Notes under the pieces: generated by a model | What the model was told of the DNA's origin: nothing | Database searches by the model: none | What the model saw: the letters and a program-made list of their open reading frames with translations, nothing else | Shown: positions 25,971-34,993 of the stretch, piece after piece | Position numbering within the stretch: the stretch's first letter is position 1 | Layout: the number at the start of each line of letters is the position of its first letter | Assembly: GCF_004341365.1 (NCBI RefSeq) | Contig: NZ_SLXH01000011.1 | Location: forward strand, 1 to 64,000 | Direction: 5' to 3' | Source: Simplicispira metamorpha | GTDB lineage: Bacteria > Pseudomonadota > Gammaproteobacteria > Burkholderiales > Burkholderiaceae_C | Length of the DNA: 64,000 bases | Made by a program: the position numbers and the translations under genes

Positions 25971-28118
25971 GTGCCTTTTTCCGCCCCGCGCCATCGCCGC
26001 GCCAGTTTGTTATCGACGGAAATCGTCAACCGCTCCCGCGTGCTGGACACGCTGGTCAACAACCTCGAAGGCATGGCCTACCGCTGCCTCAACGATGCCC
26101 ACTGGACGATGGTGTTTGTCAGCCAGGGCTGTGCCGACCTCACAGGCTATGCACCGGCGCAGTTGCTCGGAGGCACGGGCGTGTCGTGGGAGTACATCAC
26201 CCACCCCGATGACCGCTTGCGGGTGCGCGAGGTCATCCAAAGCGCCGTGGCCAGCGGGCAGCGCTTTGCCGTGCAGTACCGCATCACCACCTTGTCGGGG
26301 CAAACGCGCCATGTGGCCGAACGCGGCGTGGCCGTGTGCGATGAGCAGGATGTGCTGGTGCTGGAAGGCTTTGTCGAGGACATCACCCAGCGCCAGGCCA
26401 CGTTGGAGGCGCTGGAGCACGCCGAGCTGCGCTACCGCCACATCTTCGAGCACGCCAGCGAGGGCATTTTTCAGACTTCGCGCGATGGCCACTACCTGGC
26501 CGCCAACCCGGCGCTGGCGCGCATTTACGGCTACGACACGCCCGCCGCGCTGATGGCCGACCTGTCGGACATCGACCGGCGGCTTTACGTCAAGGCCGGG
26601 CGGCGCGAGGTGTTTCACCGGCTCATGAAGGCGCAAGGGCAGGTGCTCAATTTTGAATCCGAGGTGCATCGGCGCGATGGCACGTGCATCTGGATCTCCG
26701 AAAATGCCCATGTCGTGCGCGGCCCGCAGGGCGAATTTTTGTGCTACGAGGGCACGGTGCAGGATATTTCCGAGCGGCGCCACTACCAGGAGCAGCTGGA
26801 GCGCCAGGCCAACCACGACCTGCTCACGGGCCTGCCCAACCGGGTGTTGCTGAACGACCGCATCGCGCAAGGCATAGCGCGTGCTACGCGCATGGGCTAC
26901 TACCTGGCGCTGGTGTTCATCGACCTGGACAACTTCAAGTTCATCAACGACAGCCTGGGCCATGCGGCGGGCGATGAGCTGCTCAAGGAGGTGGCTGCGC
27001 GCCTGACGGGCTGCCTGCGCAGTGGCGACACCGTGGCGCGGTTGGGCGGCGACGAGTTCGTGCTGGTCATCAACGACCACTACCGCACCAGCAGCGTCAT
27101 CTCCCTGCTGGAGCGGATGCTGCAAGACATTGGCCGCCCCATTGTGCTCAATGGGCGCGAGTTTCAGGTGGGCGCCAGCCTGGGCGTGGCCATGTTTCCC
27201 AGCGATGGCGATGATGCGCAGCAACTGCTCAAGCACGCCGATGTGGCCATGTACGCGGCCAAAGACCGGGGGCGCAACAATTTCCAGTTTTTTACCCGCG
27301 AGCTCAACCGCCAGGCCGACGAGCGCCTGCACCTGGAGGCCGCCATGCGCAGCGCGCTGGACCATGGCGGCTTTGATGTGCATTACCAGCCCAAGGTGGA
27401 CCACCGCCGCCGCATCGTCGGCGTGGAGGCACTGGCGCGCTGGTTCCACCCCGAGCTGGGCGCCGTCGGGCCTGACCGCTTCATCCCGATTGCCGAAGAA
27501 ACCGGGCTGATCCTGCCGCTGACCACCGCCATCGTGCGCCGCGCGCTGGCCGCCGCACGCCGCTGGAACCATGCGCGCGCGGTGCCGCTGCGCCTGGCGC
27601 TGAACCTCTCGCCGCAGCTGTTTTTGAGCCACGACATCGTGGCGCACATCGCTGGCCTGCTGCGCGAGGCCGAGATGCCGTCGAGCCAGGTGGAGCTGGA
27701 AATCACCGAGTCGGTGTTTCTGGGCGACAGCGAGCGCGCCGTGGCCATCCTGAGCGACTTTAAGGCCCTGGGCGTGGGCCTGGCCATGGACGACTTTGGC
27801 ACGGGCTACTCGTCACTGAGCTATTTGCGCCGGTTTCCGCTGGACACCATCAAGCTCGACCGCTCTTTGGTGACGGGCCTGGAGCACGAAGAAGAGGTGG
27901 CCATGATTGCCCGCGCCGCCATCTCGCTGGGCAAAAGCCTGCGCAAAACCGTGGTGGCCGAGGGCGTGGAGACGCAGGCGCAGTTTGACTTTTTGCGCTA
28001 CCAGGGCTGCGACGAGTTCCAAGGCTATTTGCTCTCGCGCCCGGTGCCCGAAGCGCAGATCACGCAGCTACTGGAGGCGGGCGGGGTGATTGCGCCTGCG
28101 CCGCTGCCGCTGCTGTAG
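25971..28118 (+). CDS. PAS-PAS-GGDEF-EAL cyclic-di-GMP protein
   Basis: This protein of about 715 residues contains two PAS domains (about residues 30-145 and 150-270). A GGDEF diguanylate cyclase domain follows, with the intact motif GGDEF at 359-363. An EAL phosphodiesterase domain completes it (E486-A487-L488, DDFGTGYSSLSYL, KLDRSLV). Both catalytic signatures are intact, so it could make or degrade c-di-GMP under PAS control. No membrane segment is seen, so it is cytoplasmic. I chose the GTG at 25971, preceded by AGAGG at a suitable distance; upstream frame extension to 25911 is possible but lacks a good site. Confidence 0.9.
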   Translation: MPFSAPRHRRASLLSTEIVNRSRVLDTLVNNLEGMAYRCLNDAHWTMVFVSQGCADLTGYAPAQLLGGTGVSWEYITHPDDRLRVREVIQSAVASGQRFAVQYRITTLSGQTRHVAERGVAVCDEQDVLVLEGFVEDITQRQATLEALEHAELRYRHIFEHASEGIFQTSRDGHYLAANPALARIYGYDTPAALMADLSDIDRRLYVKAGRREVFHRLMKAQGQVLNFESEVHRRDGTCIWISENAHVVRGPQGEFLCYEGTVQDISERRHYQEQLERQANHDLLTGLPNRVLLNDRIAQGIARATRMGYYLALVFIDLDNFKFINDSLGHAAGDELLKEVAARLTGCLRSGDTVARLGGDEFVLVINDHYRTSSVISLLERMLQDIGRPIVLNGREFQVGASLGVAMFPSDGDDAQQLLKHADVAMYAAKDRGRNNFQFFTRELNRQADERLHLEAAMRSALDHGGFDVHYQPKVDHRRRIVGVEALARWFHPELGAVGPDRFIPIAEETGLILPLTTAIVRRALAAARRWNHARAVPLRLALNLSPQLFLSHDIVAHIAGLLREAEMPSSQVELEITESVFLGDSERAVAILSDFKALGVGLAMDDFGTGYSSLSYLRRFPLDTIKLDRSLVTGLEHEEEVAMIARAAISLGKSLRKTVVAEGVETQAQFDFLRYQGCDEFQGYLLSRPVPEAQITQLLEAGGVIAPAPLPLL

Positions 28119-28142
28119 CGGGCAGAGGCGCGGGCGCCGCGC

Positions 28143-29300
28143 TCAGAGTTTGCGCAGCCGCTCGATGGCGGCGCGCAGCGTGTCGTCTTGCTTGGCAAAG
28201 CAAAAACGCACCACGCGCTGGTCAAAGCCGTCGCCATAAAACGCCGACAGCGGGATGGCGGCCACGCCCACTTCGCGCGTCAGCCATTGGCAAAAATCGG
28301 CTTCGCTCAGGTCGCTCACGGCCGAGATGTCCACGCACTGGAAGTAGGTGCCCGTGGCGGGCAGCAGGCGCAGGCGCGAGCCCTCCAGGCCTTGGCGGAA
28401 CAGGTTGCGCTTGGCCTGGTAGAAGGCGCTCAGTTGCAGGTAAGGCGCGGGGTCTTGCAGGTAGTGCGCCAGCCCATGCTGCATGGGCGTGTTCACGCTG
28501 AAGACGTTGAACTGGTGGACTTTGCGGAACTCCGCCATCAGCGGCGCGGGCGCGGCCACGGTGCCCACCTTCCAGCCGGTGACGTGGAAGGTCTTGCCAA
28601 AGCTGGAGACGATGAAGGCGCGCGCGGCCAGACCGTCAAAGCGGGCGGCGCTCTGGTGCGTGGCGCCGTCGAACACCATGTGCTCATAGACCTCGTCGCT
28701 GATGAGCAGGGTATCGGTGGGCGCCAGCAGGTCTTGCAGCTGGCGCATGTCGCCCTCGCTCCAGGTGGTGGCGCTGGGGTTGTGCGGGCTGTTGATGATG
28801 ATGGCGCGCGTGCGGGGTGTGATGGCGGCGCTGATTTTGTCGAAGTCGGGCCGGAAGGTGCCCGGCGTGAGCGGCACACGCACCGCCACGCCGCCCGCCA
28901 GCGCGATGTTGGGCACATAGCTGTCGTAGCAGGGGTCGAGCACGATGACTTCATCGCCCGGATGCACGATGGCCAAAATGGCCGTCAAAATGGCCTGCGT
29001 GGCCCCGGCGGTGATGGTGATTTCGGCCTCAGGGCAATACGGGCGGGCGTGAGTAGCTTCTATTTTGGTAGCAACTGCCTGGCGCAAGGCAGGCACGCCG
29101 GCCATGGGTGCGTACTGGTTGTGCCCGGCGCGCATGGCCTGGCCCACCGCATCAAGCAAGGCGCTGTCGCAGTCAAAGTCAGGAAAGCCCTGGCCCAGGT
29201 TGACGGCGCCGCATTGCGCGGCCAGCGCAGACATCACGCTGAAGATGGTGGTGCCCACCTGGGGCAGGCGGCTGACAAGGGCGGGGGGGCGTTCGGTCAT
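28143..29300 (-). CDS. PLP-dependent methionine aminotransferase, YbdL-like
   Basis: This 385-residue class I aminotransferase matches E. coli YbdL closely along its length (LPQVGTTIFSVMSALAAQ, NLGQGFPDFD, SPHNPSAT, SDEVYEHMVFDG, VSSFGKTFHVTGWKVG). K236 is the PLP lysine. YbdL prefers methionine, histidine and phenylalanine with keto-methylthiobutyrate, so a role in methionine salvage is likely. I chose the ATG at 29300, where the YbdL homology begins. Residues 70-84 (VPALRQAVATKIEAT) are encoded by a repeat copy, without a change in length compared with E. coli. The CysB-like regulator gene lies just upstream on the same strand. Confidence 0.9.
   Translation of the reverse strand: MTERPPALVSRLPQVGTTIFSVMSALAAQCGAVNLGQGFPDFDCDSALLDAVGQAMRAGHNQYAPMAGVPALRQAVATKIEATHARPYCPEAEITITAGATQAILTAILAIVHPGDEVIVLDPCYDSYVPNIALAGGVAVRVPLTPGTFRPDFDKISAAITPRTRAIIINSPHNPSATTWSEGDMRQLQDLLAPTDTLLISDEVYEHMVFDGATHQSAARFDGLAARAFIVSSFGKTFHVTGWKVGTVAAPAPLMAEFRKVHQFNVFSVNTPMQHGLAHYLQDPAPYLQLSAFYQAKRNLFRQGLEGSRLRLLPATGTYFQCVDISAVSDLSEADFCQWLTREVGVAAIPLSAFYGDGFDQRVVRFCFAKQDDTLRAAIERLRKL
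29050..29092 (-). repeat. Interspersed palindromic repeat, copy J, inside the aminotransferase gene
   Basis: The core lies at 29056-29075 and on the coding strand reads GTTGCTACCAAAATAGAAGC. It shares 16 of 17 bases with the ligA copy O over its last 17 positions. It is in frame and encodes rare codons such as ATA. Confidence 0.7.
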
Positions 29301-29325
29301 GGCGTGGTGCAAGAGGGGGCGGGAA

Positions 29326-30267
29326 TCAGAGTTCGTAGTCGTTGACATGCCCGGTCATGGCGCGGGCCACCAGGTCGCGGCTGAGGCGGTCGCTGATGAG
29401 TTCGGCAAATTTATAGACAAAGTTGCGCAGGTAGGCACCACGCTTGAAAGCCACGCGCGCCACGCTCTGGCCAAACAGGTGGCCCACGGGGCGCACCAGC
29501 AGGTCGCCCACAGGGTCGTCGCGCATGGCCATTTCGGCCACGATGCCAATGCCCAGTCCCAGGCGCACGTAGGTTTTGATGACGTCGGAGTCGATGGCCT
29601 CCAGGGCGATGCGCGGTTGCAGGCGGCGTGCGGCAAAGGCAGCGTCGATCTTGCCGCGCCCGGTGAACGAGGGGTGGTAGGTGATCAGCGCTTCGTGCGC
29701 TATGTCTTCCAGGCTGATGCGTTCTTTTTGCGCCAGCGGGTGGCCGGGGGGCAGCACCAGCACATGCTCCCATTCGTAGCAGGGCAGGGTGACCAGCTCG
29801 GGGTAATCGGCCAGGGATTCGGTGGCCATGCCGATCTCGGCCACCTCGTCGATCACCATGCGCGCGACCTGGTCGGGGGTGGTCTGGTGCAGGCTGACGT
29901 TGACCTTGGGGTACGCCTCGCGCAGTTTGGCCACCGGCACGGGCAGCACGTAGCGCGCCTGGGTGTGGGTGGTGGCAATGCTGAGGGTGCCGTTGTCCTG
30001 GGCGCTGAACTGCTCGCCGATGCGCTTCAAGTTGCTGACCTCGCGCATGATGAGTTCGATGCTGCGCAGCACATGCTGGCCTGGCTCGGTGATGCGCTTG
30101 AGGCGTTTGCCGTGGCGGGCAAAAATCTCCACGCCCAGCTCACCTTCGAGCTCAATGATGGCTTTGGAGACGCCGGGCTGCGAGGTGTGCAGCGCCTTGG
30201 CCGCCTCGGTCAGATTGAGGTTGCGGCGGGCGGCTTCTTGCACGAAGCGAAATTGGTGGAGGTTCAT
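29326..30267 (-). CDS. cysB: LysR-family regulator, CysB-like
   Basis: This 313-residue regulator has the N-terminal helix-turn-helix of LysR proteins in the CysB form (MNLHQFRFVQEAARRNLNLTEAAKALHTSQPGVSKAIIELE). An effector domain with the CysB pattern (GTLSIATTHTQARYVLP, ITYHPSFTGRGKID, SDVIKTYVRLGLGIGIV) follows. CysB activates sulfate uptake and cysteine synthesis in response to acetylserine. Neighbouring genes for a methionine-type aminotransferase and a sirohydrochlorin chelatase fit a sulfur theme. A 112-base gap separates it from the upstream cbiX gene. Confidence 0.92.
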   Translation of the reverse strand: MNLHQFRFVQEAARRNLNLTEAAKALHTSQPGVSKAIIELEGELGVEIFARHGKRLKRITEPGQHVLRSIELIMREVSNLKRIGEQFSAQDNGTLSIATTHTQARYVLPVPVAKLREAYPKVNVSLHQTTPDQVARMVIDEVAEIGMATESLADYPELVTLPCYEWEHVLVLPPGHPLAQKERISLEDIAHEALITYHPSFTGRGKIDAAFAARRLQPRIALEAIDSDVIKTYVRLGLGIGIVAEMAMRDDPVGDLLVRPVGHLFGQSVARVAFKRGAYLRNFVYKFAELISDRLSRDLVARAMTGHVNDYEL

Positions 30268-30379
30268 GCCTGAATGCAGCTAAAGAGTTGCATCATTATC
30301 GCTCAGGCGTCTAAAGAGCCGGGCTCGACACGGTCTGTGCAGCGCGCAGCCACCAGCGGTGGGGTTGCGCAGGGCGGCG

Positions 30380-30778
30380 TCAGCTGCTGGTGTGCGCTGG
30401 CGTGCAGGCGATGTCGGCCATGAGGGCGGTCATGCGCGGGTCTTCGCCAATGGCCTGTTGCACGGTGAACTGCACCTGGGGGTGCTGCGCGCGCAGGGCG
30501 GCCATCAGCTGGGGCAGGTCTTCGCGGGCGTGCTTGCCGGTGCCCAGAAACATGGGCGTGATGGTGATGCTGGCCGCACCCTGGGCCAGCAGGTCGCGCG
30601 TGGCCTGGGCCAGATCGGGCTCGCACAGCTCCAGGTAGGCGCAGCAGGTCAACACCTGGGGCTGGTGGCGTGCGATGTGCTGGCGCACCGCTTCGATGGG
30701 CGCCCGCCACTGGGGGTCGCGCGAGCCGTGGGCAAACAAGATCACGCCATGGTGTGGCGGTGGGGGCAGGGTGGTCAT
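30380..30778 (-). CDS. cbiX: Sirohydrochlorin chelatase, short CbiX type
   Basis: This 132-residue protein matches small CbiX/SirB chelatases. The catalytic histidines are H17 (LFAHGSRD) and H83 (LGTGKHAREDLP), and the ending (PRMTALMADIA) also matches. It inserts Co or Fe into sirohydrochlorin; beside cysB it more likely serves siroheme for sulfite reductase than cobalamin, which is inference. I chose the ATG at 30778, five bases after the LptG stop on the same strand, so it may be co-transcribed with lptFG. Confidence 0.85.
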   Translation of the reverse strand: MTTLPPPPHHGVILFAHGSRDPQWRAPIEAVRQHIARHQPQVLTCCAYLELCEPDLAQATRDLLAQGAASITITPMFLGTGKHAREDLPQLMAALRAQHPQVQFTVQQAIGEDPRMTALMADIACTPAHTSS

Positions 30779-30782
30779 GGCG

Positions 30783-31892
30783 TTAGCGCCGCAGCACCAG
30801 CCAGCCAAAGGCGGCCAGTGACAGCAGGGAGTAGATGAGTCCGGGGGCGGCTGCCGTGATCCACGGCGACCAGTTTTGCAGGTTACCCACAAAGCCAAAC
30901 ACGTTGTTCAGCAGGAAAAAGCTGATACCTGCCATGACGCCGCCAAACATATAGCCGGTGATGCCCCCGGCGCGAAAGTGCAGGTAGGCAAAAGGCAGCG
31001 CCAGCACCACCATCACCAGGCAGCTCAAGGGGTAGAACACCTTGCGCCAGAATTCGATTTCGTAGCGCTGGGCGGCCTGGCCGTTGGCTTCAAGGTGGCG
31101 CACGTACTGGAACAGGTCGATGGTGGCCATGCGATCGGGTTTGAGCACGGCAGCGGCCACCATGTCAGCGCTGATCTGCGTGGGCCAGTTCCACTCTGGC
31201 AGGACGATTTTTTCGACGCGGGCGGGGCTGTTGGCTTTTTCAGTGTGGAAGGTGCTGTTTTGTACTTGCGCCAGGTGCCAGGCACCATCTTTGCCAAATT
31301 GTGCGCTGTCGGCCTGGGTGCGTGATGCCAGGCGGCCTTGGCCATCAAATTCAAAAATGCGCACGCCCAGCATGCCGCCGTCGGGCCCGATAGCGCGCAC
31401 ATTGACGGCAAAAGAGTGATCGCCCTGGCGCTCTTTCAGCCAGGCACCGGTGGCGCCAGTAGTCAGACGGCCTTGGTAGCGGGCCTTGACCAGTTGTGCT
31501 GCGCGGTCTGACATGGGCGCCAGGTAGTCGCCCACGGCAAATGTCAGCAGCACAAAAAAACCGCCCACCGCCAGCAGAGTGTGCAAGGCCCGCCAGGGCC
31601 CCAGGCCACTGGTGCGCATGATGGTGAATTCCGAGCTTTGTGCCAACCGGGCCATGACGAAAATCGTGCCGATCAGTACCGTGATGGGCAGCAACTCGTA
31701 GAGGTGGCTGGGCAGCGCCAGCGTGACAAACAACAGGGCATGGGGCAGGCCATACGCGCCTGCTGGATAGCGCCCCACCCAGCGCAGCTCATCGACCAGA
31801 TCAAAAAAGAAGAACAGGGCCAAAAAGCCCAGCGTCACAAAACCGACGGCGGCAATGACTTCGCGGTGTATGAGTCGGCGAATGGTTTTCAT
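30783..31892 (-). CDS. lptG: LPS export system permease LptG
   Basis: This 369-residue inner membrane protein has three N-terminal and three C-terminal membrane segments around a periplasmic beta-jellyroll domain, as in LptG (KTIRRLIHREVIAAVGFVTLGFLALFFFFDLVDEL, ARLAQSSEFTIMRTSGLGPWR). With LptF, LptB2 and LptC it extracts lipopolysaccharide from the inner membrane. It overlaps lptF by four bases. I chose the ATG at 31892; a longer frame adds eight residues with no benefit. Confidence 0.94.
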   Translation of the reverse strand: MKTIRRLIHREVIAAVGFVTLGFLALFFFFDLVDELRWVGRYPAGAYGLPHALLFVTLALPSHLYELLPITVLIGTIFVMARLAQSSEFTIMRTSGLGPWRALHTLLAVGGFFVLLTFAVGDYLAPMSDRAAQLVKARYQGRLTTGATGAWLKERQGDHSFAVNVRAIGPDGGMLGVRIFEFDGQGRLASRTQADSAQFGKDGAWHLAQVQNSTFHTEKANSPARVEKIVLPEWNWPTQISADMVAAAVLKPDRMATIDLFQYVRHLEANGQAAQRYEIEFWRKVFYPLSCLVMVVLALPFAYLHFRAGGITGYMFGGVMAGISFFLLNNVFGFVGNLQNWSPWITAAAPGLIYSLLSLAAFGWLVLRR

Positions 31893-32983
31893 GCGGCGCT
31901 CCTGCCTTGCCACCATTGGCGCGGGCTCCAGTGATGGTGCCGGGCGCTGAGCAGCAGCAGCGCAAAGACCAGCGTTCCGCCGTGCAACAGGGCCAGAAAA
32001 GGCACCAGCCCCATCTTGCCCGAGCCCACCCAGCTTTGGCCCAGCGTCAGCAGGTTGTAATAAACGATGAAGGTGAGCAGTGCAAACACCATGTTGTTGC
32101 TGCTGCTGGCACGCGGATTGACGCTGGCCAGCGCCAGTGCGAGCAGCACAAAATTCAGGGCGGCAAACGCCAGGCCGATACGCCAGCCCAGCTCCGCCTG
32201 GGCCATGGGCGACGCCTGGCCCAGCAAATCAGGCGTGCTGCGCGTCTTCACGGAGCCCTCGTCCGCGATGGCGATAGGGGCTGTGCCAATGCGGGTGCCG
32301 TATTCATCGAAGGCACTGATTTTGGTGCCGGGTTTGTCCCCGCCGGACTCCATGCGCTGGCCGTTGCTCAACACCACAAAGCGCTCGCCATCACGCACCT
32401 CCACGCGGGCGCTGCGGGCGGAGATGACAGATTCCCCCTTGGGCTCGGTCACGGCCACAAAGACGTCGCTGGCGGTTTCACCTGCGGCACTGTTTTTGTC
32501 GATGAAAAAAACGCGTGTGCCATTGGCTGATTCTTGAAACTCGCCGGGCGCGATGCGGTCAATGTCGCTGCGCTGCTCATATTGCTGTTTGAGCTGGTCA
32601 ATTTGCTGGTTGGCCCAGGGCCACACCAGCAGCGAGAGCAACGCAATCACCAGCATCACGGGCCAGGAAAAACGCAGCAGCGGTGCCAGCAAGCTGAGCA
32701 GCCCGCGGCCACTGGCAAACCAGATGACCATTTCGCTGTCACGGTACATGCGCGAGAGGGTGCCGACAATGGAGACAAACAGGCTCAGACTCAGGATGGT
32801 AGGCAGCTGGCCCAGTACGGTAAAGCCCATCACGAGCATCACGTCAGAGGGGCTGACGCTGCCGCGCGAGGCCTGGCCGAGGGTGCGGATCAGCATCATG
32901 GTCATGACCACCGTGACCAGCACCACCAGGGTCGCGCCGAAGCTGCGCGCCAGCTCCTTGCGAATGGATGAATCGAATAACAT
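31889..32983 (-). CDS. lptF: LPS export system permease LptF
   Basis: This 364-residue protein has the LptF start (MLFDSSIRKELARSFGATLVVLVTVVMTMMLIRTLGQASRGSV) and the conserved SLFVSIVGTLSRMYRDSEM loop. It is the partner of LptG, overlapping it by four bases. It is divergent from pepA with only 23 bases between the two start codons, so the promoters of each gene must lie partly inside the other gene. This lptFG/pepA arrangement is also common in gammaproteobacteria. Confidence 0.95.
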   Translation of the reverse strand: MLFDSSIRKELARSFGATLVVLVTVVMTMMLIRTLGQASRGSVSPSDVMLVMGFTVLGQLPTILSLSLFVSIVGTLSRMYRDSEMVIWFASGRGLLSLLAPLLRFSWPVMLVIALLSLLVWPWANQQIDQLKQQYEQRSDIDRIAPGEFQESANGTRVFFIDKNSAAGETASDVFVAVTEPKGESVISARSARVEVRDGERFVVLSNGQRMESGGDKPGTKISAFDEYGTRIGTAPIAIADEGSVKTRSTPDLLGQASPMAQAELGWRIGLAFAALNFVLLALALASVNPRASSSNNMVFALLTFIVYYNLLTLGQSWVGSGKMGLVPFLALLHGGTLVFALLLLSARHHHWSPRQWWQGRSAA

Positions 32984-33006
32984 TGGCTCGAACGAAAAGG
33001 GCCATT

Positions 33007-34539
33007 ATGAACTTTGATTTGAAGTCGCTCACCCTGTCCGCAGCCGTGACAGAAAAATGTGATTTGCTGGTTTTGCTGGTGCCTGAAGGCTTTGCCCCAG
33101 GCCAGGATGCACTCTCGGCGCTGGTGGCGCAGGCCTTGCACATTGGAGATTTGCAGACCAAGCCGGGCAAAAATCTGCATTGCTACCAGGTGCCCACTGT
33201 GGCGGCGCGCCGTGTGGTGCTGGCCGGAATCGGCACAGGCAAGGCGGCTGCCGTGCGCCAGGCGCTACAGCCGTTGGCCGGTGCCTTTACCGGCACGGTC
33301 AAGCGTGCGGTGGTTTGTTTTGCGGGTGCGGCCGATGCGGGTGCGGTGGCCGCTGCGGTGATGGCGGTGTCGCAGGTGAGCTATGTCTACACCGCCACCA
33401 AGCCCAAGGCTGAGGCGCGCACGCTCAACCGTGTGGTGCTGGGTGTGGAGGACACCACTGCAGTCGCTGACGCTTTTGCGCGCAGCGTTGCCACTGCCGT
33501 GGGCGTAGAGCTGGCGCGTGAATGGGGCAACCGCCCCGCCAACCATGCCACGCCTACGCTGCTGGCGGTGGCGGCCAAAGAACTGGCCAAGCACCCCGGC
33601 GTGCAGTGCAAGGTGATGGGGCCTGCCGACGTGGCCAAGCTGGGCATGGGGGCCTTCATGGCGGTGGCGCGTGGTTCTGAGGAGGAGTTACGTTTCATTG
33701 AACTGCGCTACAACGGCGCTGCAAAATCCCAGCCTCCAGTGGTGCTGGTGGGCAAGGGCATCACGTTTGACACCGGTGGCATCTCCATCAAGCCAGCGGC
33801 TGAAATGGACGAAATGAAGTTCGATATGTGCGGTGCCGCCAGCGTGCTGGGCGTGTTCCGCGCGCTGGCCGAACTGCAGCCGGCCATCAACGTGGTGGGT
33901 TTGATTCCTGCCTGTGAAAACATGCCTGATGGCCGCGCCATCAAGCCTGGCGACGTGGTCACCAGCATGAGCGGCCAGACCATTGAAATCCTCAACACCG
34001 ATGCTGAAGGCCGTCTGGTGCTGTGCGATGCGCTGACCTATGCCGCACGCTTGAAGCCCGCAGCCGTGGTGGACATTGCCACCCTGACCGGTGCTTGCGT
34101 GATTGCCTTGGGCGGCGTGCGCAGCGGTCTGTTTTCCAGTGACGAGGCATTGGCCGCCGCTTTGCTGGCTGCTGGTGAAGCGGCGCAAGACCCGTGCTGG
34201 CGCCTGCCGCTGGACGAGGATTACGCTGAGGGCCTGAAAAGCAATTTTGCCGATGTGGCCAACGTAGCGGGTCGGCCAGCAGGCTCCATCACGGCAGCCA
34301 AATTTTTGCAACGGTTTGTTGGCGAGTGGCCTTGGGCGCATCTGGATATCGCTGGCACCGCCTGGAAGGGGGGCTCTGCCAAGGGGGCAACAGGGCGCCC
34401 GGTGGCTTTGCTGCTGCAATACCTGGTCGATGCGGCAGCTGCGCCAGAAGGACAGCCAGAGTGTGCTGCGGTTCCTGTGCCAGCTCCCAAGCCGGCGCGT
34501 GCGCCCCGCGCCAAGGCGGTCAGCGCACGGCGTACCTGA
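33007..34539 (+). CDS. pepA: Leucyl aminopeptidase (cytosol aminopeptidase)
   Basis: This 510-residue M17 family di-metal aminopeptidase has metal ligands and catalytic residues at K250 and D255 (GKGITFDTGG), and at D332, E334 and R336 (NTDAEGRL). These correspond to E. coli positions offset by 20. It removes N-terminal residues from peptides in the cytosol. The last 30 residues (PEGQPECAAVPVPAPKPARAPRAKAV) form a basic, Pro/Ala-rich tail that the usual family end does not have. I chose the ATG at 33007; an in-frame ATG at 32968 overlaps lptF. holC follows after 18 bases. Confidence 0.95.
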   Translation: MNFDLKSLTLSAAVTEKCDLLVLLVPEGFAPGQDALSALVAQALHIGDLQTKPGKNLHCYQVPTVAARRVVLAGIGTGKAAAVRQALQPLAGAFTGTVKRAVVCFAGAADAGAVAAAVMAVSQVSYVYTATKPKAEARTLNRVVLGVEDTTAVADAFARSVATAVGVELAREWGNRPANHATPTLLAVAAKELAKHPGVQCKVMGPADVAKLGMGAFMAVARGSEEELRFIELRYNGAAKSQPPVVLVGKGITFDTGGISIKPAAEMDEMKFDMCGAASVLGVFRALAELQPAINVVGLIPACENMPDGRAIKPGDVVTSMSGQTIEILNTDAEGRLVLCDALTYAARLKPAAVVDIATLTGACVIALGGVRSGLFSSDEALAAALLAAGEAAQDPCWRLPLDEDYAEGLKSNFADVANVAGRPAGSITAAKFLQRFVGEWPWAHLDIAGTAWKGGSAKGATGRPVALLLQYLVDAAAAPEGQPECAAVPVPAPKPARAPRAKAVSARRT

Positions 34540-34557
34540 GTGAGGTGATCGCCAGGC

Positions 34558-34992
34558 ATGACCGAAGTTGCTTTCCATTTCAATGCGCCAGACAAGCTGG
34601 CATATGCCTGCCGGTTCGCGCGGAAAATGGTGTGCCTTGACAAGCGGCTGGTCATCACGGGGGCACCAGACACGCTGGTGTCCTTGGACAAAATGCTGTG
34701 GCACATGGCGCCGCAAGATTTTGTGGCCCATTGCACAGTGCAGGATGCGCCAGAACTGCTGGAGGCATCGCCCGTGTTGCTGCTGACCGATCCGCGTCAG
34801 GCCAGACACCGTGAGGTGTTACTGAACCTGGGTGATGCGGTGCCGCAGGGCTACACGCTTTTTGAGCGTCTGATCGAAGTGGTCGCCGCCCACGACGACG
34901 CCGACCGGCAATGTGCCCGCATACGCTGGCGCCAATACGCCCAGAGCGGGCATACCATCGTGCGCCACGATCTGGTGCTCAAGGAGTCCTGA
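34558..34992 (+). CDS. holC: DNA polymerase III chi subunit
   Basis: This 144-residue protein has the HolC pattern (EVAFHFNAPDKLAYACRFARKMV, LDKMLWHMAPQDFVAH, RHREVLLNLGDAVP, RWRQYAQSGHTIVRHDL). Chi links the polymerase III clamp loader to single-strand binding protein. Position directly after pepA is the conserved order seen in many proteobacteria. The stop lies one base before the next small gene. Confidence 0.92.
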   Translation: MTEVAFHFNAPDKLAYACRFARKMVCLDKRLVITGAPDTLVSLDKMLWHMAPQDFVAHCTVQDAPELLEASPVLLLTDPRQARHREVLLNLGDAVPQGYTLFERLIEVVAAHDDADRQCARIRWRQYAQSGHTIVRHDLVLKES

Positions 34993-34993
34993 A

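Noticed and set aside
30303-30710. A minus-strand frame of 135 codons near cbiX
   Set aside because: It lies in another frame over the cbiX gene and its translation shows no CbiX motifs.
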